Below, in pieces: positions 16,933 through 24,871 of a stretch of 41,504 nucleotides of DNA. Numbering within the stretch: the stretch's first letter is position 1; each line of letters opens with the position of its first letter. Under the pieces are notes generated by a model that worked only from the letters and a program-made list of their open reading frames with translations, had not been told where the DNA came from and searched no databases. The position numbers and the translations under genes are program-made. The DNA is from CAIYZT01 sp052387855 (GTDB lineage: Bacteria > Pseudomonadota > Alphaproteobacteria > Rhodobacterales > Rhodobacteraceae): NCBI GenBank assembly GCA_052387855.1, contig JBQTIT010000026.1, positions 1 through 41,504 of the forward strand, read 5' to 3'.

Positions 16933-18012
16933 TCAGATCCTTTGCTCGCTGCCCGCATCAAAGATCGAGGCCTTGGTCATGTCGATCTTCAGATGCACCG
17001 ACGATCCCGGCGCCATCACGTTCTCGATCGCATCGCGCACGGAAATCTGGCCAAAGGGCGACTTGCACCAGACCAGCGAATCCGCGCCCATCGGCTCGTC
17101 GATCTCGACCACGGCCGGGATGGTCTGGCCGGGGATCGCCTGAGGGACAAAGGTCAGGTGTTCGGGACGCAGGCCCAGAATCGCCTTTTCGCGCGCGCCG
17201 ACCGCGCCGCCTTCGTAGCCCTCAAGGCTGACTCGGGCGCCCGCCGCTTCAAAGCTCTTGCCGCCGTCGGTGGTGGCGCCGTGCAGGAAGTTCATCGAGG
17301 GCGAGCCGATGAAGCCGGCCACGAACAGGTTGGCCGGACGGTTGTAGATTTCCAGCGGCGCGGCAAGCTGCTGGATGATCCCGCCGCGCATGACCGCGAT
17401 CCGGTCGGCCAGGGTCAGCGCCTCGATCTGGTCGTGCGTGACATAGACCATGGTGTTCTTGAGCCGGCTGTGCAGGCGCTTGATCTCGACCCGCAGCTCG
17501 CTCCGCAGCTTGGCGTCAAGGTTTGACAGCGGCTCGTCGAACAGGAACACATCCACATCGCGCACCAGCGCCCGGCCGATGGCGACGCGCTGGCGCTGGC
17601 CGCCGGACAGGGCGGCGGGCTTGCGGTCCAGCAGCGGCTGGATTTGCAGGATTTCGGCGGCGCGGGCGACGCGCTTTTCGATTTCCTCTTTCGGAACCCG
17701 GGCGTTCTTGAGCCCGAAGGACATGTTCCCGCGCACCGTCATCTGCGGATAGAGCGCATAGGACTGGAACACCATGCCGATGCCCCGGTCCGAAGGCTCG
17801 GCCCAGGTCACGTTCTGGCCCTTGATCCAGATCTGGCCATCAGTGATGTCCAAAAGGCCCGCAAGGCAGTTCAGCAGCGTGGACTTGCCGCAGCCCGAGG
17901 GCCCGAGCAGAACGATGAACTCACCCTCTGCGACGTTCAGGTTCATGTGCTTCAGCACCGAGGTGGCGCCGAAATTCAGGGTGAGATCCTTGACTTCGAT
18001 GGAGTTTGCCAT
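16933..18012 (-). CDS. Sugar ABC transporter ATP-binding protein (MalK/UgpC type)
   Basis: A 359-residue CUT1 ATPase. Walker A is GPSGCGKST (residues 37-45), the signature is LSGGQRQRVAIGRAL, Walker B is VFLFDEPLSNLDAKLR, and the switch histidine is in VYVTHDQ. The C-terminal third is the OB-fold regulatory region (LGLRPEHL, then DEPMGADSLVWCK). It energises import through the two permeases encoded just upstream; three bases separate it from each neighbour. ATPases of this class can serve several transporters. Confidence 0.95.
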   Translation of the reverse strand: MANSIEVKDLTLNFGATSVLKHMNLNVAEGEFIVLLGPSGCGKSTLLNCLAGLLDITDGQIWIKGQNVTWAEPSDRGIGMVFQSYALYPQMTVRGNMSFGLKNARVPKEEIEKRVARAAEILQIQPLLDRKPAALSGGQRQRVAIGRALVRDVDVFLFDEPLSNLDAKLRSELRVEIKRLHSRLKNTMVYVTHDQIEALTLADRIAVMRGGIIQQLAAPLEIYNRPANLFVAGFIGSPSMNFLHGATTDGGKSFEAAGARVSLEGYEGGAVGAREKAILGLRPEHLTFVPQAIPGQTIPAVVEIDEPMGADSLVWCKSPFGQISVRDAIENVMAPGSSVHLKIDMTKASIFDAGSEQRI

Positions 18013-18015
18013 GTC

Positions 18016-18924
18016 TTAACCTTTCACGGCGCCGGCGGCGATGCCGCGAACGAAGAGTTTGCCCGAGATGAAATAGATCACGAGGGGAACCAGGCCGGTC
18101 AGCATGGTCGCGGCCATGTTCACGTTGTACTCCTTGACCCCCTGGACCGAGTTGACGATGTTGTTGAGCTGCACCGTCATCGGATAAAGGTCCGGCTTGG
18201 TGTAGACGACGCCAAAGAGAAAGTCGTTCCAGATGCCGGTCACCTGCAGGATGATGGCGACGACAAAGATCGGCAGGCTCATCGGCATCATGATGCGGAA
18301 ATAGATGCCCCAGAACCCCGCCCCGTCCACCCGCGCCGCCTTGAACAGCTCTTCGGGGATCGAGGAAAAGTAGTTGCGGAACAGCAGCGTCAGGATCGGC
18401 ATGCCAAAGATCGTGTGCACCAGCACCAGCCCCCAGAGTCCGCCGTAAAGCCCCATCTCGCGCAGCAGGATCACGATGGGATAAAGCATCACCTGATAGG
18501 GGATGAACGAGCCAAAGATCAGGATGGTGAAGAAGGCGTCAGACCCCTTGAAGCGCCAGTTGACCAGCGCATAACCGTTGACCGAGGCCACCGCGATCGA
18601 CAGCACCACCGAAGGGATCAGGATCCGCACCGAGTTCCAGAACCCCCGGCTCAGCCCGTCGCAGTTCAGGCCCGTGCAGGCCTCGGCCCAGGCCTTGACC
18701 CAGGGCTGAAAGGTGATCTCGACCGGCGGGGCAAAGATGTTGCCCAGCCGAATCTCGGGCATGCCCTTGAGCGAGGTCATGATCATGACCCAAAGCGGCA
18801 GGACGTAGTAGACGCACATCACAAGGAGGATGCCGTAGACCATGATGTTGCGGCTCGAAAGCCGGCGGCGCGGCTTTGTGCCGGTCGGGCCCCGACCCAG
18901 GGCGGCGGCGCTGAGGTTAGCCAT
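18016..18924 (-). CDS. Carbohydrate ABC transporter permease (MalG type)
   Basis: A 302-residue inner-membrane protein with six hydrophobic segments, starting with IMVYGILLVMCVYYVLPLWV. The EAA loop that contacts the ATPase reads EELFKAARVDGAGFWGIYFR. A predicted periplasmic loop between the first two helices (about residues 60-95) is long, as in MalG-like proteins. Its start overlaps the end of the MalF-type gene by eight bases, and three bases separate it from the ATPase gene. Confidence 0.93.
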   Translation of the reverse strand: MANLSAAALGRGPTGTKPRRRLSSRNIMVYGILLVMCVYYVLPLWVMIMTSLKGMPEIRLGNIFAPPVEITFQPWVKAWAEACTGLNCDGLSRGFWNSVRILIPSVVLSIAVASVNGYALVNWRFKGSDAFFTILIFGSFIPYQVMLYPIVILLREMGLYGGLWGLVLVHTIFGMPILTLLFRNYFSSIPEELFKAARVDGAGFWGIYFRIMMPMSLPIFVVAIILQVTGIWNDFLFGVVYTKPDLYPMTVQLNNIVNSVQGVKEYNVNMAATMLTGLVPLVIYFISGKLFVRGIAAGAVKG

Positions 18925-19810
18925 GCTTCTTTCCTCCGAATTCCAGATAGGCCCAGGGGATCAGCACGACGAGCACCGACAGCAGCATCATGGTCGATGC
19001 CGCAAGGCCCTGGCCCAGGTTCTGCGCCGTAAAGAGGTAGTCGTAGACGTACATCGCCGGCACCTGGCTGGCCAGCCCCGGCCCGCCCGAGGTCTGGGCG
19101 ACTACCAGGTCATAAAGCTTGATGATCCCCGAGGTGACCAGCACCAGCACCGTGATGAACACCGGGCGCATCATCGGGATGATGATGATGACATAGGTTT
19201 TCCAGGTCGGGATGCCGTCGACGCGGGCGGCCTTCCAGATGTCCTCGTCGATGCCGCGCAGGCCGGCCAGCATGATGCACATGATGAACCCCGTGCCCTG
19301 CCAGAGCCCGGCGATCAGCAGGCCGAACATCACGATGTCGGGGTTGTAGAGCGGATCAAAGACAAAGCCGTCCCAGCCCAGCCCCCGCACGATCGACTGA
19401 AGCCCGAATTCAGGGTTCAGGATCCACTGCCAGACCAGGCCCGTCACGATGAACGACAGGGCAAAGGGATACAGCATGATGGTGCGGAAGGTGTCCTCGA
19501 ACCGGATCTTCTGATCCATCAGAACGGCCAGCACAAAGCCGACCACGATGGTGAAGATCAGCGCAAAGACGCCGTAGACCGCAAGATTTTCAATGGATTG
19601 CAGCCAGCGGCTGTTGGACCAGAGCCGCTCGTACTGCATCAGGCCGACGAACTCCTCGCGCGGCAGCAGCTTGGAGTTGGTGAAGGAGTAAAGGACCGTC
19701 CAGGCCGTGCCGCCGACAAAGACCACAAGCGTTGTCAGCACCATCGGCAGCGCCGCGATCTTGGCGTTCAGATTGCGCACCAACCTGTTTGACCGAACTG
19801 CGGTCGACAT
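18917..19810 (-). CDS. Sugar ABC transporter permease (MalF type)
   Basis: A 297-residue inner-membrane permease with six hydrophobic segments. The EAA motif is EDIWKAARVDGIPTWKTYVI, the ATPase docking loop. The protein is short for MalF, lacking the large periplasmic domain, as is usual for CUT1 permeases outside enteric bacteria. It is separated from the binding-protein gene by 72 bases holding a terminator-like hairpin, so its transcription is probably a fraction of that of the binding protein. Confidence 0.93.
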   Translation of the reverse strand: MSTAVRSNRLVRNLNAKIAALPMVLTTLVVFVGGTAWTVLYSFTNSKLLPREEFVGLMQYERLWSNSRWLQSIENLAVYGVFALIFTIVVGFVLAVLMDQKIRFEDTFRTIMLYPFALSFIVTGLVWQWILNPEFGLQSIVRGLGWDGFVFDPLYNPDIVMFGLLIAGLWQGTGFIMCIMLAGLRGIDEDIWKAARVDGIPTWKTYVIIIIPMMRPVFITVLVLVTSGIIKLYDLVVAQTSGGPGLASQVPAMYVYDYLFTAQNLGQGLAASTMMLLSVLVVLIPWAYLEFGGKKHG

Positions 19811-19830
19811 GACCGATCCCCCCCTGGTGG

Positions 19831-19864
19831 TGAAAAAAGAGCCGCCCCGCGACAGGGCGGCTCT
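19831..19864 (-). terminator. Intra-operon terminator/attenuator after the binding-protein gene
   Basis: AGAGCCGCCC (19838-19847) pairs perfectly with GGGCGGCTCT (19855-19864) around a seven-base loop, and on the minus strand the stem is followed by TTTTTT. It sits between the solute-binding protein gene and the first permease gene, where a leaky terminator or mRNA-stabilising hairpin gives excess binding protein. Confidence 0.75.
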
Positions 19865-19882
19865 CTGACGTGTGCTGCGCGA

Positions 19883-21112
19883 TCAGAGACCGGCGCTCAG
19901 GATTTCCACGTACTTGGCCTGGGCGTCTTCAGGCGACATGTCCTGCGACTTCCAGAACTCGACCTGCAGGTCACCAAGCTGGGTCTGCACGTCCGGCGAC
20001 CAGACCATGTCGCCGCCCGGGACGATGTTGCCCGAAGCCAGGATTTCAAGACCCTGCTTCATGCAGTCGTTGGCAGCGGCCAGATCGACGTCGCCGCGGA
20101 TCGGCAGCGAGCCCTTCTTGAGGTTGAAGGCAACCTGCACTTCGGGCGAGACGAGCAGGGCGGCAAGACGCTTCTGCGCGGCTTCCTTGTCGGGGTTGTC
20201 CAGCTTGGGGAAGTAGAAGGCGTCACCGCCGGTCGAGATGTACTTGTTCACGCCCATGCCCGGCAGGCAGGTGTAGTCCACGCCGGCCACTTCGCCGGCA
20301 ACCTGGAATTCACCCTGCGCCCAGTCACCCATGATCTGGCCGGCGGCCTGGTCGGTGATGACGAGGTTGGTCGCCTGGTTCCAGTCCTGAACGGTGGACT
20401 TGGCGGCCAGCTTGCGCGCGTCGGCGGCAGCCTGGAAGACCTTGGCCATTTCCGGACCAGCGGCGGCTTCCATGTTCTTGTTGACGTTGACTTCCTTCCA
20501 CAGGTCCAAACCGCCGATGGCGATGGTCAGGGCGCCGAAGGCCAGGTTCGACTGCCAGGACTGGTTGCCCAGCGCCAGCGGGATCTTGCCGGCGGCCTCG
20601 ACGGCCGGAGCCGAAGCGACGAACTCGTCCCAGTTGGTCGGAACGGGCAGGCCGATCTCTTCATAGACCTTGTTGGACAGCCACAGCCACTCGGGCGAGT
20701 GGATGTTCACCGGGGCGCAATAGATCTTGCCGTCCACGGTGCAGGCGTCCAGCAGCGACGGCGGGAAGACGATGTCTTTCCAGTTGTTCGCCTCTGCCAC
20801 GTCGGTCAGATCCAGCATCAGGCCGGCCTGAACCAGTTCCAGCGCCTGCTGGCCATGGTTGAACTGGGTGGCACCCATCGGGTCGCCCCCGGTGATGCGG
20901 CTGATCATGATCGGACGGGCGGTGCCGCCCGAGCCGGCGATGGCGCCATCGATCCACTTGTCGCCCGAGGCGTCGAACGCCTTGGCAAGCTCGGCCACGG
21001 CCGCGGCTTCGCCGCCCGAGGTCCACCAGTGGGTCACTTCAAGGTCCTCGGCATACGACGCCGTGGGCGCCGCCACCGACAGCATGAGCGCTGCGATCTT
21101 CCAAGTCTTCAT
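19883..21112 (-). CDS. Periplasmic sugar-binding protein of a CUT1 ABC transporter
   Basis: A 409-residue extracellular solute-binding protein (family 1). A Sec signal peptide (MKTWKIAALMLSVAAPTASYA, split here only for description) ends near residue 21 before EDLEVTHWWTSGGE. The mature sequence resembles glucose/mannose or oligosaccharide binding proteins, and two cysteine pairs are visible (DACTVDGKIYC; TCLPG with NDC). It captures sugar in the periplasm for the permeases. A strong GGGAGGAG ribosome binding site precedes ATG 21112. It is the first gene of the minus-strand operon, with a LacI-type palindrome about 40 bases upstream. Confidence 0.93.
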   Translation of the reverse strand: MKTWKIAALMLSVAAPTASYAEDLEVTHWWTSGGEAAAVAELAKAFDASGDKWIDGAIAGSGGTARPIMISRITGGDPMGATQFNHGQQALELVQAGLMLDLTDVAEANNWKDIVFPPSLLDACTVDGKIYCAPVNIHSPEWLWLSNKVYEEIGLPVPTNWDEFVASAPAVEAAGKIPLALGNQSWQSNLAFGALTIAIGGLDLWKEVNVNKNMEAAAGPEMAKVFQAAADARKLAAKSTVQDWNQATNLVITDQAAGQIMGDWAQGEFQVAGEVAGVDYTCLPGMGVNKYISTGGDAFYFPKLDNPDKEAAQKRLAALLVSPEVQVAFNLKKGSLPIRGDVDLAAANDCMKQGLEILASGNIVPGGDMVWSPDVQTQLGDLQVEFWKSQDMSPEDAQAKYVEILSAGL

Positions 21113-21474
21113 CAGGGTCTCCTCCCGGTTTCTAAATCGTTATAGCCGGATCCTATAACGTTATAGTTTTTTCGATCAAGCAATCTTTTCGCTTGCGGTG
21201 CGCATTTTTCAGGGGGTTCAATGGCGCGGAATCCTTGCCTACGGGCCGTCCGGACCATGCGTGCAACCACATCATTCTGCGCTGCAATATCGCCGCTCCA
21301 GCGCTTGGCGCTAGCCCCTATCGCACGGGGAATCGGCGCATATCCGGCTGGGCGCCGCAGGGGTCCAGCCGGCTCGCCGGCCGCTTGTCGCTGCACCTGC
21401 AACATGGTCTGGGGGGCTGGGGTGATTCGCCCCGCCGCGCCCGCTGTGCGCCGCACCAGCCGCCGGAGTCCCGC
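21113..21474. promoter_or_regulatory. Divergent control region of the sugar locus
   Basis: This 362-base gene-free stretch separates the binding-protein gene (minus) from the LacI gene (plus). The perfect palindrome CTATAACGTTATAG is at 21153-21166, and a second half site CGTTATAG lies at 21139-21146. On the minus strand a possible promoter has TTGATC (21179-21174) and TATAGG (21157-21152) 16 bases apart, overlapping the palindrome. The part nearest the regulator, about 21190-21460, shows no element I can name. Confidence 0.6.
21153..21166. promoter_or_regulatory. LacI-family operator CTATAACGTTATAG
   Basis: A perfect 14-bp palindrome with the central CG step typical of LacI-family operators, flanked by AT-rich sequence, between two genes of which one is a LacI regulator. 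A half-site copy is 14 bases away. Confidence 0.7.
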
Positions 21475-22491
21475 ATGATCGACCTCTCTTCTGCCCATGC
21501 TGATTCGGAGCGTCCGACGCTCAAGACGATCGCCGCCGAAACCGGCCTGGCCATCGCCACCGTCTCGCGCGCGCTCAAGGACGCGCCCGACATCGGCGAA
21601 GAGACCAAGCGCCGCGTCCGCGAGACGGCCGAGCGGCTGGGCTACCGGCCAAACCGCGCCGGTGTGCGCCTGCGCACGGGCAAGACCAACGTCATCGCTG
21701 TCACGCTGTCCACCGTCTCGGACATGTCGAACCCGTCCGAGCTGATCTATTCCATCGCCAATGCCCTGCGCGGCTCGCAGTATCATCTGGTCGTGATGCC
21801 CTTCTTTGCCGACCAGGACCCGATGGACCCGGTGCGCTACATCGTCGAGACCGGCAGCGCCGACGGCATCGTGCTGAACCAGACCATGCCCGACGATCCG
21901 CGCGTGCGCTATCTGGCCGAGCGGGATTTTCCCTTTGCCACCCACGGGCGCACGCATATGGGGATCGACCACGCCTATTTCGACTTCGACAACGAGGCCT
22001 ATGCCCGCGTCGGCGTCCGCGCCCTGCACCGCAAGGGCCGGCGCAGCCTTTTGCTGGTGCGCCCTCCGGCGGGGCAAAGCTATGCCGAACACATGACCAA
22101 GGGTTTCGTGGACGAGGCGCATCTGCTTGGAATGCAGGCCGAGATCCTGCAAGGCACCACGTCCGACGCCCAGGCCTGCCAGATCGAACGGGTTGTGGCC
22201 CGGCGCATGCAGTCCGAGCCCGCGATCGACGGGATGCTGACCGGCTCGCCCTCGGCCGCCGTGGCCGCCGTGGCGGGGGCTGAATCTGTCGGCAGGGTCA
22301 TCGGCAAGGATTTCGACATCGTTTCCAAGGAAGCCACCTCCTTTCTTCACCGCTTCCGCAAGGAGATCATCGTGGTGCACGAAGACATGGCCCGCGCCGG
22401 CGAATTCCTTGCCCGCGCCCTGATGGCCGCCATCGAAAGGCGCCAGCCAGAGCAGGGCCAGTTCCTTGACCGGCCCGACCACACCGACTGA
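21475..22491 (+). CDS. LacI-family transcriptional regulator
   Basis: A 338-residue repressor-type regulator. The N-terminal helix-turn-helix and hinge are TLKTIAAETGLAIATVSRAL (residues 15-34) and ERLGYRPNRAGVRLRTGKT. The rest is a periplasmic-binding-protein-like effector domain (DGIVLNQTMPDDPR, DIVSKEA). I start at ATG 21475, preceded by CGGAG; the open frame continues upstream but without regulator-like sequence. It faces the transporter operon across the palindrome and is followed 21 bases later by the second isomerase gene. It probably represses both arms until the imported sugar or a metabolite binds. Confidence 0.93.
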   Translation: MIDLSSAHADSERPTLKTIAAETGLAIATVSRALKDAPDIGEETKRRVRETAERLGYRPNRAGVRLRTGKTNVIAVTLSTVSDMSNPSELIYSIANALRGSQYHLVVMPFFADQDPMDPVRYIVETGSADGIVLNQTMPDDPRVRYLAERDFPFATHGRTHMGIDHAYFDFDNEAYARVGVRALHRKGRRSLLLVRPPAGQSYAEHMTKGFVDEAHLLGMQAEILQGTTSDAQACQIERVVARRMQSEPAIDGMLTGSPSAAVAAVAGAESVGRVIGKDFDIVSKEATSFLHRFRKEIIVVHEDMARAGEFLARALMAAIERRQPEQGQFLDRPDHTD

Positions 22492-22512
22492 CCTGACAAC
22501 CCGGAGAGACCC

Positions 22513-23568
22513 ATGCACACCATCAAGGGCCCTGCCCTCTTCCTCGCCCAGTTCGCCGGCGATGCGGCGCCGTTCAACGCGCTGCCGGCCATCGCCGGTT
22601 GGGCCGGCGGGCTTGGCTACGAGGGCGTGCAGATTCCCACCTGGGACGCGCGTCTGATCGACCTGGACCGCGCCGCGACGTCAAAGGGATATTGCGACGA
22701 CCTGAGGGGCATCTGCGCCGAGGCCGGGGTCCAGATCACAGAGCTTTCGACCCATCTTCAGGGCCAGCTTGTCGCCGTCCATCCCGCCTATGACAGCCAG
22801 TTCGACGGCTTCGCCGCCCCCGCCGTGCGCGGCAATCCCAAGGCGCGGGCCGAATGGGCGGCCGACCAGGTGAAAAAGGCGCTGACCGCCAGCCGCAACC
22901 TGGGGCTGAACGCCCACGCCACCTTTTCTGGCGCGCTGGCCTGGCCCTATCTCTACCCCTGGCCGCAGCGCCCCGCCGGGCTGGTCGAAGAGGCCTTTGA
23001 CGAGCTTGCCCGCCGCTGGACCCCGCTCTTGAACCACGCCGAAGAGATGGGCGTCGATCTCTGCTACGAGATTCACCCCGGCGAGGATCTGCACGACGGC
23101 GTGACGTTCGAGATGTTCCTGGACCGCGTCAAGGGCCACAAGCGGGCGAACATGCTGTACGACCCTTCGCACTATATCCTTCAGGCGCTTGATTATCTGG
23201 ACCATATCGACATCTACCACGAGCGCATCAAGATGTTCCACGTCAAGGACGCCGAGCTGAACCCGACCGGGCGGCAGGGGGTCTACGGGGGGTTCCAATC
23301 CTGGGTCAACCGCGCCGGGCGCTTCCGCAGCCCGGGAGATGGCCATGTCGATTTCGGTGGCATCTTTTCGCGCCTGACGCAGCACGGCTTTGCCGGCTGG
23401 GCGGTGGTGGAATGGGAATGCTGTCTCAAGCACCCCGAGGATGGCGCCCGCGAGGGGGCCGAATTCGTGCGCAACCACATCATTCGCGTCACCGAAAAGG
23501 CCTTTGACGATTTTGCCGGCGCCGGCACCGACCGCGCCGCCAACCGCCGCATGCTGGGGCTGGACTGA
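22513..23568 (+). CDS. Sugar phosphate isomerase/epimerase (second TIM-barrel paralogue)
   Basis: A 351-residue TIM-barrel protein of the xylose isomerase-like superfamily, about 100 residues longer than the paralogue at 13775-14527 and not closely similar. Metal-ligand candidates are CYEIHPGEDLHDG, ANMLYDPSHY, FHVKDAEL and the final VVEWECC. A GGAGAG ribosome binding site lies directly before ATG 22513. The SPGDGHVDFGGIF stretch is typical of members associated with Gfo/Idh/MocA dehydrogenases. It lies 21 bases after the LacI gene and 97 before the oxidoreductase gene. The substrate is unknown. Confidence 0.88.
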   Translation: MHTIKGPALFLAQFAGDAAPFNALPAIAGWAGGLGYEGVQIPTWDARLIDLDRAATSKGYCDDLRGICAEAGVQITELSTHLQGQLVAVHPAYDSQFDGFAAPAVRGNPKARAEWAADQVKKALTASRNLGLNAHATFSGALAWPYLYPWPQRPAGLVEEAFDELARRWTPLLNHAEEMGVDLCYEIHPGEDLHDGVTFEMFLDRVKGHKRANMLYDPSHYILQALDYLDHIDIYHERIKMFHVKDAELNPTGRQGVYGGFQSWVNRAGRFRSPGDGHVDFGGIFSRLTQHGFAGWAVVEWECCLKHPEDGAREGAEFVRNHIIRVTEKAFDDFAGAGTDRAANRRMLGLD

Positions 23569-23577
23569 ACGGGCGGC

Positions 23578-23650
23578 GCCGGGGGTTTCCCACCCCCGCG
23601 CCGGTTTGTGCCAAACCGGCTTCCCCCGTGGGATATTTGTGGACAAAAAA
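23578..23650 (+). repeat. Two-hairpin intergenic repeat, copy 2
   Basis: The same architecture as copy 1 at 10843-10923: the G5/C5 hairpin (23581-23600), a second perfect nine-pair hairpin GCCGGTTTG/CAAACCGGC (23600-23620) with a three-base loop, and the identical 18-base TTCCCCCGTGGGATATTT (23621-23638). It lies between two co-oriented genes. The orientation matches copy 1. Confidence 0.75.
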
Positions 23651-23665
23651 TGCAAGGAGAGAGAA

Positions 23666-24835
23666 ATGGCCATCACGGCGGCACATGTGGCGCGGGCCCC
23701 GCGCATCAGGCTGGGCATGGTGGGCGGCGGGCGCGGCGCCTTCATCGGGGCGGTGCACCGCATCGCCGCCCGGCTTGACGACCAGTACGAGCTGGTCGCC
23801 GGGGCGTTTTCGTCCGATCCGGACCGGGCCGCCGCCTCGGCCGCCGATCTGGGGGTGGCGCGCAGCTATGGCTCGTTCGCCGAAATGGCGCAGAGGGAGG
23901 CGCGGCGCAAGGACGGGATCGAGGCCGTGGCCATCGTGACCCCGAACCACATGCACGCCCCGGCGGCGCTGGAGTTCCTGCGCCGCGGCATCCATGTGAT
24001 CTGCGATAAGCCGCTGACCGCCAGCCTGCCCGAGGCGAAAAAGCTGGCCAAGGCGGCCGAGAAATCGGGCGTGGTCTTTGCCCTGACCCACAATTACACC
24101 GGCTATCCGATGGTTCGCCAGGCGCGCGAGATGATCGCCGCCGGCGAGCTTGGCGACATCCGTCTTGTCAATGTGCAGTACATCCAGGACTGGCTGTCAG
24201 AGCCGCTGGAGCAGTCGGGCCAGAAGCAGGCCGACTGGCGCACCGACCCCGCGCGCTCCGGCGCGGGCGGCTCGACCGGCGACATCGGCACCCATGCCTT
24301 CAACCTGGCCGGCTACATGACCGGCCTGACGCTGGAGACCCTGGCGGCCGACCTGCAATCCTTCGTGCCGGGGCGCCGGGTGGATGACAATGGCCATGTC
24401 CTCATGCGCTATCAGGGCGGGGCACGGGGGATGCTGTGGTGCAGCCAGGTCGCTGCCGGCGAGGAGAACGGGCTGAAGATCAAGATCTACGGCACCAGGG
24501 CCGGGCTGGAGTGGCACCAGGAGAACCCCAACTATCTGTGGGTCAGCCCGCTGGGCAAACCCGCCTATCGGCTGACGCGCGGCGGGGCGGGCGCGGGCGC
24601 TGCGGCGGGGCGGCTCACGCGCATCCCCTCGGGCCACCCCGAAGGCTATCTTGAAGGCTTCGCAAACATCTATGCCGAGGCGGCGCGGGCGATCATCGCG
24701 CGCCGGACCGGCGCGGCGCTTGACCCGGCGGTGCATTTCCCCGGGCTGCGCGAGGGGCTTGAGGGCGTGGCCTTTGTCGATGCCTGCGTGCGCTCGTCAA
24801 GGCGCAACGCGGCCTGGACGGCCCTGGCGCTGTGA
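23666..24835 (+). CDS. Gfo/Idh/MocA family oxidoreductase (second paralogue)
   Basis: A 389-residue NAD(P)-dependent dehydrogenase. The Rossmann loop is LGMVGGGRGAFIGAVH, the family EKP motif appears as CDKPLTAS, and TGDIGTHAFNLA carries the catalytic-region histidine. An AAGGAGAG ribosome binding site precedes ATG 23666; the longer open frame upstream runs through the preceding gene and is not used. It pairs with the isomerase at 22513-23568. The presence of two dehydrogenase/isomerase pairs suggests two sequential or parallel oxidation steps. The substrate cannot be read from the sequence. Confidence 0.9.
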   Translation: MAITAAHVARAPRIRLGMVGGGRGAFIGAVHRIAARLDDQYELVAGAFSSDPDRAAASAADLGVARSYGSFAEMAQREARRKDGIEAVAIVTPNHMHAPAALEFLRRGIHVICDKPLTASLPEAKKLAKAAEKSGVVFALTHNYTGYPMVRQAREMIAAGELGDIRLVNVQYIQDWLSEPLEQSGQKQADWRTDPARSGAGGSTGDIGTHAFNLAGYMTGLTLETLAADLQSFVPGRRVDDNGHVLMRYQGGARGMLWCSQVAAGEENGLKIKIYGTRAGLEWHQENPNYLWVSPLGKPAYRLTRGGAGAGAAAGRLTRIPSGHPEGYLEGFANIYAEAARAIIARRTGAALDPAVHFPGLREGLEGVAFVDACVRSSRRNAAWTALAL

Positions 24836-24871
24836 CGGCGGCGGCGGGGCGGCGCGCAGTGCCCGCCCCGC

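Noticed and set aside
14527..17526. Nearly 1000-codon plus-strand open frame opposite the GH2 and ATPase genes
   Set aside because: No motifs, compositional bias typical of reversed high-GC coding sequence, and conserved genes on the other strand.
21112..22518. Minus-strand frame covering the LacI gene
   Set aside because: The LacI frame has a perfect helix-turn-helix and ligand domain; the opposite frame has none.
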